From positions 1-64,000 of the forward strand of contig NZ_MLHH01000017.1 in assembly GCF_002000125.1 (NCBI RefSeq): a DNA stretch of 64,000 nt, in the 5' to 3' direction. Numbering within the stretch: position 1 is the stretch's first letter; each line of letters begins with the position of its first letter. A program made the position numbers and the translations under genes. The notes under the pieces were generated by a model, which did no database searches, was not told where the DNA came from, and worked only from the letters and a program-made list of their open reading frames with translations. This DNA is from Rodentibacter heidelbergensis (lineage in GTDB: Bacteria; Pseudomonadota; Gammaproteobacteria; Enterobacterales; Pasteurellaceae). This document shows positions 18,337 through 27,833 of the stretch, piece after piece.

Positions 18337-19395
18337 TCAAACCAACTCTTTCTCCTTCACCTTTTTATTCAACACCACCTCTTTTATTGTGCTTAGAAGC
18401 TCTTTTTGAATATGGGAGAGTTTTGGTTTTTCATTGGATTGAAAAGCAAGGGGGCGGCAAAATTCCATGGCTTTTACCCCTAAACGGGCGGTGAGCAAGC
18501 CTACGCCAATGCCTTGCGCTACACGGGCGGAAAGTTTTGCGGTGATATCTTGCGAAAGCCAATCCATACCAATATCCTGTACCACTTCGGTGACACCGGC
18601 AAAGGCGATATTCACCAATACCATACGCAATAAGCGAAGACGGGCAAAATAGCCTAACTCAATGCCATAAATGTCAGCAATATTATTGATTAAGCGAATA
18701 TTCCGCCAAGCCACAAAAAACATATCCACCAAGGAAAGCGGGCTAATTGCCACCACCACAGCGGATTCTGCTGCCATTTTGCTAATCAACTTTTTCGCTT
18801 TTAAATCAAAAGGTTTAAGCACATTTTGGCTGAATAATTGAGCCACTTCTGTGGCTGAATAAGCTTCGTTGAGCTGATTTTGCCATTGAACAATTAAGGG
18901 TGATTGCTCATCTAACTGCAAACTTTTTGCCATCGCTAAACAAAGTGTTCTCCCCTCTTCGCCTGCCGGTTCAAAAACACCGTCATTTTTGACCGCACTT
19001 TTTTGCCAGAGCAATCGGCTTTGTTGTTGTAATTTTTCCCGTTTTTTCAAGCGTACTAAACGCCGCCATTCGCCCACAATCTCTTTTATGCCAAATAATA
19101 CCACCACCAGACTCACCAGAGAAAAGGCGAAATAAATCCATTGCTGATGTTGAAAACTATCCCAAATCCACTGCACAGATTGGGCAATAATTGCCAAACC
19201 AAATAAAAGTGCGGTCAATTTCAACAGGGTTTTCCAACCTTTTGGCTTTGGTTTTATCACCTGTTCAAATGACTCATCAAGCCATTCCCCCTCTAGGGGT
19301 TCATCTTCAATAGTTTCTACATCAGTAAATTCTTGTTTTGGCTGGAAACTTTCTGTCGAAGGTTCATCATATTGGTTGAAAATTTGCTTTTCCAT
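18337..19395 (-). CDS. ycjF: YcjF family inner-membrane protein (TIGR01620, DUF697)
   Basis: 352 residues. An acidic N-terminal part is followed by two membrane helices near residues 65-110 (LLKLTALLFGLAIIAQSVQW and WIYFAFSLVSLVVVLFGI). A C-terminal DUF697 region has further hydrophobic helices (AVVVAISPLSLVDMFFVAWR). The function is unknown; in E. coli it is encoded next to the P-loop protein YcjX and responds to stress. A GTG start 4 codons upstream is possible, but the ATG at 19395 lies 11 bases after AGGG. It has been called sapZ in nontypeable Haemophilus because of linkage to sap genes; I use that only from memory. Here a DUF535 gene separates it from ycjX. Confidence 0.8.
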   Translation of the reverse strand: MEKQIFNQYDEPSTESFQPKQEFTDVETIEDEPLEGEWLDESFEQVIKPKPKGWKTLLKLTALLFGLAIIAQSVQWIWDSFQHQQWIYFAFSLVSLVVVLFGIKEIVGEWRRLVRLKKREKLQQQSRLLWQKSAVKNDGVFEPAGEEGRTLCLAMAKSLQLDEQSPLIVQWQNQLNEAYSATEVAQLFSQNVLKPFDLKAKKLISKMAAESAVVVAISPLSLVDMFFVAWRNIRLINNIADIYGIELGYFARLRLLRMVLVNIAFAGVTEVVQDIGMDWLSQDITAKLSARVAQGIGVGLLTARLGVKAMEFCRPLAFQSNEKPKLSHIQKELLSTIKEVVLNKKVKEKELV

Positions 19396-19446
19396 TATAA
19401 AATACACCCTGTTTCTTATTTTCTTTCATCGCATTGAGACAGTGCG

Positions 19447-20358
19447 ATGATATTTTCACTTATTATTAATACAAACATGACAACACAAACTCAAATTTCG
19501 TTCCCCACCTATGTTCAAATGTATCCCTATTCTAAGGATCGTCCGTTAGCCAAACAATTGCGTGAGAAATTTCGCTATTATACCTATACCTTCCTTTATC
19601 AAAAGCAATGCCGACAACTCATTGAATTTCTAAATAAAAATCCCTTATGGCAACCTCTTTTCACACAGGATTATTATCGTTTTAATCCGCTGCTGACAAC
19701 CTATTGCGATAAACGCTTTTCTGCACCGCAACGCTTGAGCGCTATTACACAACATTTACAACTTGCCGAACAAAAATGGGGGGCGTCATTCTGTTCAACA
19801 TTGCTTAAAGAGCAAGTTATCCCGCTCAGCCAATTAACCGAGGATCTTTCCCTGAATTTAAGCCTCAATTTTATTGATCCTTTTGAGGGCTATTTTGCTA
19901 TCAATATTCGCAATCAAAATAATGAGCGAATTTATGATGCCTCTTTTACCTTTTTATCGCCTAATAAATTGTTGATTGCCTCGATGCAAGGGCCTTATTA
20001 TGAAAACGCCCAAGACCTCATCAAAACAGCAACAAAAGATTTACAGGGTATGCGTCCAATGTTTATGCTAATGCAGGTATTTCGTGAATTGGCAAAACAT
20101 TGGCAATGTGATTTAATCGGGATACCCCATAAATCTCAAGGCAAATACCGCCTTTCAGCCCGCAGCAAAATACTGTTCAATTACGATGAATTTTGGCAAG
20201 AAAACCAAGGGGTTTATCAATCCCCTTATTGGCAACTTCCCCTTGATATTGAACGTAAACCTTTAGAAGATATCGCCAGTAAAAAGCGTTCAATGTATCG
20301 TAAACGTTATGAAATGCTCGATCGCCTAAGCGATGAAATTGCAAGCCGTTTTCGCTAG
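19447..20358 (+). CDS. VirK/YbjX family protein (DUF535)
   Basis: 303 residues if the first ATG is used; MTTQTQISFPTY at 19477 is an alternative start, and neither has a strong ribosome binding site. It is soluble and basic-aromatic. The middle and C-terminal parts, with FEGYFAINIRNQNNERIYDASFTF and LIGIPHKSQGKYRLSARS, match DUF535. Relatives in enterobacteria (VirK, YbjX) are linked to virulence and antimicrobial peptide tolerance under PhoPQ; the mechanism is unknown. The closeness to the sap peptide-resistance operon is suggestive. It stands on the opposite strand between ycjF and ycjX, ending 1 base before the ycjX stop. Confidence 0.78.
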   Translation: MIFSLIINTNMTTQTQISFPTYVQMYPYSKDRPLAKQLREKFRYYTYTFLYQKQCRQLIEFLNKNPLWQPLFTQDYYRFNPLLTTYCDKRFSAPQRLSAITQHLQLAEQKWGASFCSTLLKEQVIPLSQLTEDLSLNLSLNFIDPFEGYFAINIRNQNNERIYDASFTFLSPNKLLIASMQGPYYENAQDLIKTATKDLQGMRPMFMLMQVFRELAKHWQCDLIGIPHKSQGKYRLSARSKILFNYDEFWQENQGVYQSPYWQLPLDIERKPLEDIASKKRSMYRKRYEMLDRLSDEIASRFR

Positions 20359-20359
20359 C

Positions 20360-21802
20360 CTAATCAAACCGATCCCCTAACAAAAATTGCAACACTGCAT
20401 CCATACGCAAATGGGGAATTGTTCCCCCCTGTTCAAGAGGTTGCGGATCAAAGCTGTCAAAGTCAAAGGCTGTGGTTTTTCCCTCATTTTCCGTCAGGTG
20501 CTGGGGGGGTTGCCAAAATGCCTGGCTGGGTAATTTGCTCGGTACTGTACCCGGATAAAGGGTAATCAATCGTTTATCTTTGCTGCGTACCCCTTGAATG
20601 GCTTTAATTGGTTTGCCGTTTTGATTGACGATCACTTGCTTTGTTGCACGAATCGCCGCAATTGCCGTGTATTCCGTTTCAATGCCTTCAAATTCCACAT
20701 GACGCCCCCCTTCTTGGACGAGCTGTCGCATTAGGCTCACTAAATTCGGCATTTGGTCACTGGTGATATGATCCGCTTTCGTCGCAATAAACATCAATTT
20801 ATCAATGCGTGGGGAAAACAAACGGTTTAGGAAATGGCGTTTGCCATAATGAAAATTTTTGAATAATTGATTTAACCCCGTTTGCATCTCTAAAAATGCT
20901 TGTCGACTATGGTTCAGCGGGGTTAAACAATCTGCCAAAATCACTTGACGATCAAAGGTTGAAAAATAATTTTCATAAAACCCTTTCACAATTTTATTGC
21001 GGTAGTAATCATAGCGGTTATTCAATACCGTAAAATAACTGTTTGGTTTTGCCTCTTTTTTCAGCGTTTTCCATTGTGCCGGAGTGAGGTGAATTAACGG
21101 GAAAAACTGTAATGCCGGCGCACCCTCTAATTCCCCGGGTAACACAAAACGTCCCGGCTGAATAAATTGCATGCCCTGTGCCTTACATTGGTGAAGATAC
21201 GCCGTATAAAGGTTGGCAAGCTTTGCTAAAACATCTTCATTCACCACCGCACTTAAGTCTAATTTTTTCACTTCATCTAACCAAGGCTGAGCAAGTTCTG
21301 CCCGTATGCCTTGATGAATTTGGCTTTGTTCAAGGGACCATTGTTCAAAATCCAAATGCAACAAAGGGAGATCCAGTAACCATTCGCCGGGGTAATCCAC
21401 AATATCTAAATACAATGTTCCCCGCTCTTTCACATGGCGAAACAAACCACTTTGACGTTGAAAACGAATGGCTAAACGTGTTTCACTCACGCCTCGCGTT
21501 GATTGACACCATTGTGGCGGTTGTTGGGAAAGCGCATTAAGATTAGCTTCGTAATCAAAACGAGGCACACTCAAATCCTGCTGCGGTACACGTTTAACCG
21601 CAATGATTGTGCCGTTTCTCACCGCTTCGAATAGGGGTAAATGATGGCGTGAGCTTTGATTAACGGATAGCAATTGGTTAATAAGACTGGTAATAAAAGC
21701 GGTTTTACCACTACGACTTAACCCGGTTACCGCAAGACGTAAAGTGCGGTCAAATCCTCGGTTAATCAGTTGGTTGAGTTCTTTTTGAATGGAATTAAAC
21801 AT
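20360..21802 (-). CDS. ycjX: YcjX family P-loop GTPase-like protein (DUF463)
   Basis: 480 residues. The P-loop GLSRSGKT is at residues 27-34, with the DxxG-like LDIVDYPGEWLLDLP near 130 and a TKAD-type guanine-specificity motif in MFIATKADHITSDQ. This supports a stress-linked GTPase of the DUF463/YcjX family, function unknown. It normally pairs with ycjF. Its ATG overlaps the TAA stop of the upstream toxin gene (TAATG), so it is probably translated from the toxin-antitoxin transcript, although an internal promoter cannot be excluded. Two uptake sequences are at 21246 and 21742. Confidence 0.88.
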   Translation of the reverse strand: MFNSIQKELNQLINRGFDRTLRLAVTGLSRSGKTAFITSLINQLLSVNQSSRHHLPLFEAVRNGTIIAVKRVPQQDLSVPRFDYEANLNALSQQPPQWCQSTRGVSETRLAIRFQRQSGLFRHVKERGTLYLDIVDYPGEWLLDLPLLHLDFEQWSLEQSQIHQGIRAELAQPWLDEVKKLDLSAVVNEDVLAKLANLYTAYLHQCKAQGMQFIQPGRFVLPGELEGAPALQFFPLIHLTPAQWKTLKKEAKPNSYFTVLNNRYDYYRNKIVKGFYENYFSTFDRQVILADCLTPLNHSRQAFLEMQTGLNQLFKNFHYGKRHFLNRLFSPRIDKLMFIATKADHITSDQMPNLVSLMRQLVQEGGRHVEFEGIETEYTAIAAIRATKQVIVNQNGKPIKAIQGVRSKDKRLITLYPGTVPSKLPSQAFWQPPQHLTENEGKTTAFDFDSFDPQPLEQGGTIPHLRMDAVLQFLLGDRFD

Positions 21803-22086
21803 TAGGGTCTTGGATAAATACGGCGGCTGTGGATGACAAAATGAATATAAACATAATTATTAATGATTTCATAAACAATACGATAGCCTCGACAAAATGC
21901 CTCTCGACTTCCGTCTTCTCGTAACCGACCTATCGCTTCCGGCATAAAGCCAATAAGGGAAATTTTATCATTTAAGTCATTAAATAATTTTATTCCACTT
22001 TCAATAGAATGAGTATATTCGACAACATTCTCAACAATTTTATCAATGTGTTTCTGTGCTTTTTGCGTGATAATAACGTTAGGCAT
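21802..22086 (-). CDS. RelE/ParE family toxin of a type II toxin-antitoxin system
   Basis: 94 residues, compact and basic. IITQKAQKHIDKIVENVVEY near the start, GFMPEAIGRLRE, then GYRIVYEIINNYVYIHFVIHSRRIY form the RelE/ParE beta-alpha-beta fold; the Arg in CRGYRIVYEI and the C-terminal HSRR are the usual functional positions. Whether it cuts mRNA (RelE) or poisons gyrase (ParE) cannot be told; the sequence looks closer to ParE. Its start codon overlaps the end of the antitoxin gene by 8 bases, and its stop overlaps the ycjX start. Confidence 0.85.
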   Translation of the reverse strand: MPNVIITQKAQKHIDKIVENVVEYTHSIESGIKLFNDLNDKISLIGFMPEAIGRLREDGSREAFCRGYRIVYEIINNYVYIHFVIHSRRIYPRP

Positions 22087-22252
22087 AAATCTTATTTTCC
22101 ATTGCTGAAAACTCTCGAGCCTTACGTTCTAATAGTTTGAGCGTTTGTGCCTTAGAAGCCTCATGACTTAACACTTTCCCTAATTCAACTTCTTCACGCG
22201 CTTCTTTTAGTTGTTGAGCCAAAAACTCATCATAACCTTTTTCTTTTAACAT
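22079..22252 (-). CDS. Type II antitoxin, 57 residues
   Basis: A short gene below usual size cut-offs. The ATG at 22252 has the strong binding site GGGAGA 7 bases upstream, and it stops with TAA at 22079-22081. The peptide starts MLKEKGYDEFLAQQLKEARE and continues as one charged amphipathic helix rich in Glu and Lys, ending ENKIYA. It has the size, charge and helical C-terminal half of a ParD/RelB-like antitoxin, whose tail wraps the toxin. The overlap with the toxin start is typical of such pairs. I do not recognise a specific DNA-binding family. Confidence 0.75.
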   Translation of the reverse strand: MLKEKGYDEFLAQQLKEAREEVELGKVLSHEASKAQTLKLLERKAREFSAMENKIYA

Positions 22253-22375
22253 ATTTTTCTCCCAATCTCAGACTGAAACGACTATACGCCTCAGGGGCGA
22301 TAAAAGCAATATCTAGCCATTTTTGGCAATATATCTTACAATTTGCGCCATTCATTTACCCTAACCGCTTCATTT

Positions 22376-24073
22376 ATGTTACGCCGACATCTGCTATTTT
22401 CCTGTTTGCTTTTAAATTTGGGCTTGCTGAGCCAAGTTCAAGGCGCCCCTCGTGTGCCGGAAAGTTTAACAGAAAATGGGTTAATTTATTGTGCGAATGC
22501 ATCAGGTTTTTCATTCAATCCACAAACCGCAGATGCCGGCACAAGTATGAATGTGGTGACAGAGCAAATTTATAATAAGCTGTTTGAAATTAAAAATCAC
22601 AGTGCAACTGTCACGCCCTCTTTGGCGCAATCTTATAGTATTTCTGCCGATGGAAAAGAAATCTTCATTAATTTACGCAAAGGGGTGAAATTTCACCACA
22701 CCCCTTGGTTTACCCCTACCCGAGATTTTAATGCGGAAGATGTGATATTTTCCATCAATCGCGTGTTAGGTCATGACACCTATTTACCGGTGTTAAATCA
22801 AGATAATCCGGTAAACGGTAAAAATCCCCAATACCGCATTTTTCATGAACAGGCGAAAAAAGTCCGTTTCCCCTATTTTGACAGCATTAGATTAAACCAA
22901 AAAATTAAATCCATTACAGCGCTCAATCCTTACAGAATAAAAATAGAACTCTTTGAGCCAGATTCTTCCATTTTGTCGCATCTTGCCAGTCAATATGCGA
23001 TCATTTTTTCGCAAGAATATGCCTATCAATTAAGTGCAGATGACAATCTCACCCAATTAGATACACACCCTGTGGGCACGGGACCTTATCAAGTTCAAGA
23101 TTATGTTTATAACCAATATGTCCGTTTGTTACGCCATGAAAACTATTGGAACAAAGAGGCAAAAATTAAACAGATATTGGTTGATTTGTCCACTGAACGC
23201 ACGGCTCGTTTGATTAAATTTTTCAATAACGAATGTCAAATTGCCGCTTATCCTGAAGTGAGCCAATTGGGCTTATTACGCAATAATGATGAACGCTATT
23301 ATTTACAATCTGCAGAAGGAATGAACCTTTCCTATTTGGCGTTTAATTTCAATAAACCCTTAATGCAAGATACTCAAATCCGCCAAGCGATTTCGCAAAG
23401 TATCAATCGGGCACGCATTGTCCGCAATGTTTACCACAACACCGCAACAGTAGCGAACAATATTATTCCTAATGTTTCTTGGGCATCGAATATTAACACC
23501 CCGGAATTTGATTTTGACTATGCCCCAAAACAAGCCCAAAAAGTCTTTGCCGATAAAAATCTACAACTGACAATGTGGGTGTTAAATGAAGAACAGATGT
23601 ATAACCCTTCCCCAATAAAAATGGCAGAATTAATTAAATGGGATCTAGCACAAGTAGGGGTTGAGGTGAATGTACGCCCGGTAACCCGCACCTTTTTATT
23701 ATCATCACAGAATAGAAAAACTGAAGATTACGATATGATCCTCACCGGTTGGCTTGCCGGCAATTTAGATCCTGATGGGTTTATGCGTCCTATTTTAAGC
23801 TGTGAAACAAAAGATGAGATCACCAATTTATCCAACTGGTGCAACCCTCAATTTAATGAATTAATGGATAGTGCATTAACCGCTACCCAATTACGGGAAC
23901 GGGCTAAAAATTATAATCTGGCTCAAGATTTGGTGCTGACAGAACTTCCCATTGTCCCTATTGCCAATGCAAAACGTTTTTTAGTGGCCAATAACAAAGT
24001 GAAAGGCGTGCAAATGACACCTTTCGGCAGTATCAATTTTTCAACCCTTTATTTTGCTAAGGAGAAAAAATAA
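22376..24073 (+). CDS. sapA: Peptide ABC transporter substrate-binding protein SapA
   Basis: 565 residues, class SBP_bac_5 (DppA/OppA/SapA). The signal peptide is MLRRHLLFSCLLLNLGLLSQ with cleavage near VQGA. LIYCANASGFSFNPQTADAG and DFNAEDVIFSINRVL are characteristic. SapA binds antimicrobial peptides, and in Haemophilus also heme, in the periplasm and passes them to SapBC; it aids survival against host peptides. A TTG start 11 codons upstream is open but unlikely; the ATG at 22376 precedes the signal peptide. The stop overlaps the sapB start (TAATG). Confidence 0.92.
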   Translation: MLRRHLLFSCLLLNLGLLSQVQGAPRVPESLTENGLIYCANASGFSFNPQTADAGTSMNVVTEQIYNKLFEIKNHSATVTPSLAQSYSISADGKEIFINLRKGVKFHHTPWFTPTRDFNAEDVIFSINRVLGHDTYLPVLNQDNPVNGKNPQYRIFHEQAKKVRFPYFDSIRLNQKIKSITALNPYRIKIELFEPDSSILSHLASQYAIIFSQEYAYQLSADDNLTQLDTHPVGTGPYQVQDYVYNQYVRLLRHENYWNKEAKIKQILVDLSTERTARLIKFFNNECQIAAYPEVSQLGLLRNNDERYYLQSAEGMNLSYLAFNFNKPLMQDTQIRQAISQSINRARIVRNVYHNTATVANNIIPNVSWASNINTPEFDFDYAPKQAQKVFADKNLQLTMWVLNEEQMYNPSPIKMAELIKWDLAQVGVEVNVRPVTRTFLLSSQNRKTEDYDMILTGWLAGNLDPDGFMRPILSCETKDEITNLSNWCNPQFNELMDSALTATQLRERAKNYNLAQDLVLTELPIVPIANAKRFLVANNKVKGVQMTPFGSINFSTLYFAKEKK

Positions 24074-25038
24074 TGTTGTGGTCAGCCCTTCGTCATCTCC
24101 TTTGGGTGCTCTTATTATTATTCATTCTCACCCTACTTAGCTTTGCCATTTTAATGCGTGATCCGCTTAATGCGACACTGATTACCGACAACATTTTTAC
24201 CGGTTATCTTCATTATCTTGGTGCGTTATTACAAGGAGATTTCGGCATCACTTACAATGGGGGGCAATCACTTAGCGCACTTATTTTTACCGTTTTACCG
24301 CCCACATTAGAGCTGTGTTTTAGCGCCTTATTCCTGGCTTTTATTTTAAGTATTCCCCTTGGTATTCTCAGTGCGGTCAATAATCAGGGTGTTTTTTCCA
24401 AAACGCTCCAATCCCTCGCTTATGTAGGGTTATCGATCCCGATTTTTTGGCTAGCCCCCATTTTACTTTATATGGCAGCGATTTATGGCTGGGAAATCTC
24501 TGCCACCGGGCAATATAATTTGCTCTATGAAATCCAACCGATCACCGGTTTTCCGGTGATTGATGTTTGGTTTGTGGATGTGCCTTATCGTACAAAAATT
24601 GTACAGAGCGTATTGCAACACCTCGCCCTCCCAACGTTGGTTTTATGTATTTTACCGACAATGGAAATTATCCGTATCATTCAACAACGGGCGGAATATA
24701 TTCTTCAGCAAAATTATGCCAAGGTCGCCATCACCCGGGGGTGGTCAAAATGGAAAATTTTACAAAAGTATGTCTTTCGTAATACTTTTCCTTTACTTGT
24801 CCCGCAAATTACACGGGTGTTTACCTTGGTTATCACACAATGTATGCTGGTTGAAACCGTCCTCGGTTGGCCGGGGATCGGGCGTTGGCTCATTGATGCG
24901 GTTACCGCCCAAGATTACAACAGTATTTCAGCCGGTATGATTGTCTTAGGGATTTGTATTATTACCGTTGACACCCTAGCCAAAATCATCATGTTTATTC
25001 TCGATCCATTTAATAAGAAAGGTTGGTATGAAAGATAA
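24073..25038 (+). CDS. sapB: Peptide ABC transporter permease SapB
   Basis: 321 residues, about six membrane helices, of the BPD_transp_1 (DppB-like) family. The N-terminal helix LRHLLWVLLLLFILTLLSFA is typical. The EAA-like loop near NYAKVAITRGWSKWKILQKYVFRN contacts the ATPases. It forms the inner-membrane pore with SapC. In E. coli, SapB-SapC exports putrescine and sapD supports Trk potassium uptake, so a role beyond peptide import is possible. It overlaps sapA by one base and sapC by 11. Confidence 0.92.
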   Translation: MLWSALRHLLWVLLLLFILTLLSFAILMRDPLNATLITDNIFTGYLHYLGALLQGDFGITYNGGQSLSALIFTVLPPTLELCFSALFLAFILSIPLGILSAVNNQGVFSKTLQSLAYVGLSIPIFWLAPILLYMAAIYGWEISATGQYNLLYEIQPITGFPVIDVWFVDVPYRTKIVQSVLQHLALPTLVLCILPTMEIIRIIQQRAEYILQQNYAKVAITRGWSKWKILQKYVFRNTFPLLVPQITRVFTLVITQCMLVETVLGWPGIGRWLIDAVTAQDYNSISAGMIVLGICIITVDTLAKIIMFILDPFNKKGWYER

Positions 25039-25915
25039 AGAAGCGGATGAATTTCGTGAAAGCGCCTCGATCTATCAAATTTGGTTACTGTTTCGCAAAA
25101 ACCGTATTGCCTTATTCAGCTTTTACTTGTTTTTTCTGTTAATTTTGACCGCACTTTTTGCCCCCTTTATCGCCCCATACAGCGATAGTATGGAATTTGT
25201 AGGGCAAGAATTCATGCCGCCTTCTTGGGTGGAAAAAGGGCAAATCGCCTTTTTCTTCGGCACCGATGATTTGGCTCGTGATGTATTAAGCCGTGTGATT
25301 ATGGGGGCTCGCTATACCCTCGGTTCTTCCTTAATTGTAGTGATATTGGCTGCCATAATAGGGGGAGCTTTGGGTATTTGGGCGGGAATGTCCGGGGGCA
25401 TTAAGGCTCGTTTTCTCGGTCATATTTTTGATGCCTTTCTCTCTATTCCGATTTTGCTCATTGCGATCATCATTTCCACCTTTATGGAACCCAGTTTGAT
25501 GAACGCCATTATTTCCACCTTATTGGCGGTACTGCCCTATTTCACTCATGCCATTTATCGGGCCATTCAACAAGAGCTTAAAAAAGAATATGTCATGATG
25601 CTAAAACTCGACGGCATCACCAATGGCGAGCTACTTCGCTCGACTATTTTACCCAACATCACCGTTCTCTATATTCAGGAAATTTCACGGGCATTTGTGG
25701 TCACTATTTTAGACATTAGCGCCTTAAGTTTTATTTCCCTTGGTGCGCAACGCCCGATGCCTGAATGGGGAGCGATGATAAAAGACTCTCTTGAGCTGAT
25801 TTACCTCGCCCCTTGGACAGTATTACTCCCCGGCTTTGCAATTATCCTCACTATTTTGTTAAGCATTGTTTTTATCAACGGCTTATGTCAAGCCATTAAC
25901 CAATATTATCAATAA
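25028..25915 (+). CDS. sapC: Peptide ABC transporter permease SapC
   Basis: 295 residues with an N-terminal OppC-type segment (about 15-65) and a BPD_transp_1 domain with six helices. [22 protein letters not shown] is the classic DppC/OppC block after the first helix, and [24 protein letters not shown] is the EAA loop. It pairs with SapB as the membrane channel. An uptake sequence at 25148 encodes LTALF in the first membrane helix. Confidence 0.92.
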   Translation: MKDKEADEFRESASIYQIWLLFRKNRIALFSFYLFFLLILTALFAPFIAPYSDSMEFVGQEFMPPSWVEKGQIAFFFGTDDLARDVLSRVIMGARYTLGSSLIVVILAAIIGGALGIWAGMSGGIKARFLGHIFDAFLSIPILLIAIIISTFMEPSLMNAIISTLLAVLPYFTHAIYRAIQQELKKEYVMMLKLDGITNGELLRSTILPNITVLYIQEISRAFVVTILDISALSFISLGAQRPMPEWGAMIKDSLELIYLAPWTVLLPGFAIILTILLSIVFINGLCQAINQYYQ

Positions 25916-25917
25916 CT

Positions 25918-26970
25918 ATGGCACTACTGGATATTCGTAACCTCAACATTGAAATCAAAACCCCAACTGGTCAGGTGAGAATCATTGATGGCGTCAATTT
26001 AACGCTCAATGACGGCGAAATTTTAGGGCTTGTGGGCGAATCCGGTTCGGGCAAAAGTTTGATTGCCAAAGTGATTGGTAATGCCATTAAAGAAGATTGG
26101 ATTATCACCGCCGATCGCTTCCGCTTTAATGATGTGGAGCTGTTAAAACTCTCCCCAACACAACGTAGAAAACTCGTGGGAAAAGAAATTTCCATGATTT
26201 TTCAAAACCCCTTGAGTTGTCTTGACCCAAGCCAAAAAGTGGGCCATCAATTAATTCAAAGTATCCCCAATTGGACATTTCGTGGTAAATGGTGGCATTG
26301 GTTTGGTTGGAAAAAACGCCGAGCAATAGAACTACTTCATCGAGTGGGGATCAAAAACCATCGCGATATTATGGAAAGCTATCCCAATGAGCTTACCGAA
26401 GGGGAAGGACAAAAAGTGATGATAGCCATTGCCGTGGCAAATCAGCCCCGTCTACTCATTGCCGATGAACCGACCAATGCCTTGGAATCCATTACGGCAC
26501 GCCAAGTGTTCCGTTTACTTTCCAGTATGAATCAAAACCAAGGTACCAGCATTTTATTAGTCAGCCATGATATTCCGAGTGTGAGCGATTTTTGCCATAC
26601 GGTATCCGTACTCTATTGTGGGCAAAATACAGAATCTGCACCAACACAAACCTTGTTGGAATCACCTCACCACCCCTATACCAAAGCGCTTATTCACTCC
26701 GTACCGGATTTCACCCAACCTTTTGGGTTTAAAGCAAAATTGGGAACATTAGAAGGTAGCGTGCCTATTTTAGAGCAAATGCCCATAGGATGCCGATTTG
26801 GCCCCCGTTGCCCTTTTTCACAAAAACAATGCATAAAAAAACCGGCACGTTATCGTATTAAACAACATGAATTTTCTTGCCATTTTCCGATTAACTTTAG
26901 AGAAAAACAGATAAAAGAAACAGTGCTAAACACCCCACTGACCTTATCGACAGAATCCAATAAGGACTAA
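25918..26970 (+). CDS. sapD: Peptide ABC transporter ATPase SapD
   Basis: 350 residues. Walker A GESGSGKS is at residues 40-47, Walker B reads [12 protein letters not shown] and the H-loop LLVSHD. The signature reads LTEGEGQKV in place of LSGGQ; E. coli SapD has a nearly identical variant, so this is a family trait. The C-terminal oligopeptide-transporter extension contains [14 protein letters not shown], a Cys cluster typical of OppD/DppD proteins, which bind an iron-sulphur cluster or metal in some members. It heterodimerises with SapF. Confidence 0.91.
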   Translation: MALLDIRNLNIEIKTPTGQVRIIDGVNLTLNDGEILGLVGESGSGKSLIAKVIGNAIKEDWIITADRFRFNDVELLKLSPTQRRKLVGKEISMIFQNPLSCLDPSQKVGHQLIQSIPNWTFRGKWWHWFGWKKRRAIELLHRVGIKNHRDIMESYPNELTEGEGQKVMIAIAVANQPRLLIADEPTNALESITARQVFRLLSSMNQNQGTSILLVSHDIPSVSDFCHTVSVLYCGQNTESAPTQTLLESPHHPYTKALIHSVPDFTQPFGFKAKLGTLEGSVPILEQMPIGCRFGPRCPFSQKQCIKKPARYRIKQHEFSCHFPINFREKQIKETVLNTPLTLSTESNKD

Positions 26971-26973
26971 TCT

Positions 26974-27783
26974 ATGCCTTTATTAGAAGTTATCGACCTC
27001 TGTAAAACCTTTGATGGCCCGGCCCGTTGGTTCGGTTCAAGATCCTTTAATGCCGTAGAAAACGTGAGTTTTAACCTTGAGAGAAAACAAACCCTTGCCA
27101 TTATCGGAAAAAACGGCTCAGGAAAATCCACATTAGTAAAAATGATTGCCGGCATGATTGAACCTACTTCAGGGGAAATAAAATTCAATCATGAACGACT
27201 TGATTTTGACAACTCCCGTTATCGAACCCAGCATATTCGTATGGTGTTCCAAGATGCCAATTCCGCCTTTAATCCTCGACAAAATATCGGGCAAACCTTA
27301 GATGCGCCACTTCGATTGGCAACCGATTGGGATGAGGAAAAACGCAATCAAAAAATCTTTGAAACCCTTTCTATGGTTGGGCTTTACCCTGACTATACCA
27401 ACCTAAAAATCAAAAACCTTTCCGTCAGCCAAAAACAACGGGTCGCTATCGCCCGAGCCATCATTTTAGAACCTGAAATTATTATTGTTGATGATGCTCT
27501 CGGTTCGTTAGATGCCTCGGTTCGAATTCAACTCCTCAATCTCACTCTAGCCCTCCAAGAACGTCTTGGTATTGCCTATATTTATGTGGGACAAGATTTA
27601 GGCGTTATCAAACATTTAGCAGATAACGTGCTGGTAATGGATCAAGGAAAGATTATTGAATATGGCTCTCCCAAAGATCTATTTTGTACCCCTCAAACCA
27701 CCGTAACAAAACGTCTAGTAGAAAGCCACTTTGGCAAACTGCTTGATGAAAGCGCTTGGCTTCAACAAAATCGAGAAGATTGA
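26974..27783 (+). CDS. sapF: Peptide ABC transporter ATPase SapF
   Basis: 269 residues. Walker [10 protein letters not shown] at 45-53 is intact. The signature reads LSVSQ at 149-153, Walker B IIIVDD at 169-174 has Asp where the catalytic Glu normally sits, and the H-loop position is Gln207 in YVGQDLG. E. coli SapF also lacks the H-loop His as I recall it, but keeps DE. SapF should therefore form an asymmetric ATPase with SapD. It is the last gene of the sap operon, 50 bases before a separate transporter gene. Confidence 0.9.
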   Translation: MPLLEVIDLCKTFDGPARWFGSRSFNAVENVSFNLERKQTLAIIGKNGSGKSTLVKMIAGMIEPTSGEIKFNHERLDFDNSRYRTQHIRMVFQDANSAFNPRQNIGQTLDAPLRLATDWDEEKRNQKIFETLSMVGLYPDYTNLKIKNLSVSQKQRVAIARAIILEPEIIIVDDALGSLDASVRIQLLNLTLALQERLGIAYIYVGQDLGVIKHLADNVLVMDQGKIIEYGSPKDLFCTPQTTVTKRLVESHFGKLLDESAWLQQNRED

Positions 27784-27833
27784 TTTAGCAAAAAAACCGC
27801 TTTAGAATTGACCGCTCTTTTTTTAACTATTTA

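Noticed and set aside
25918-26970. SapD signature LTEGE as a sign of an inactive ATPase
   Set aside because: The same variant occurs in well-known SapD proteins, so it is a family trait.
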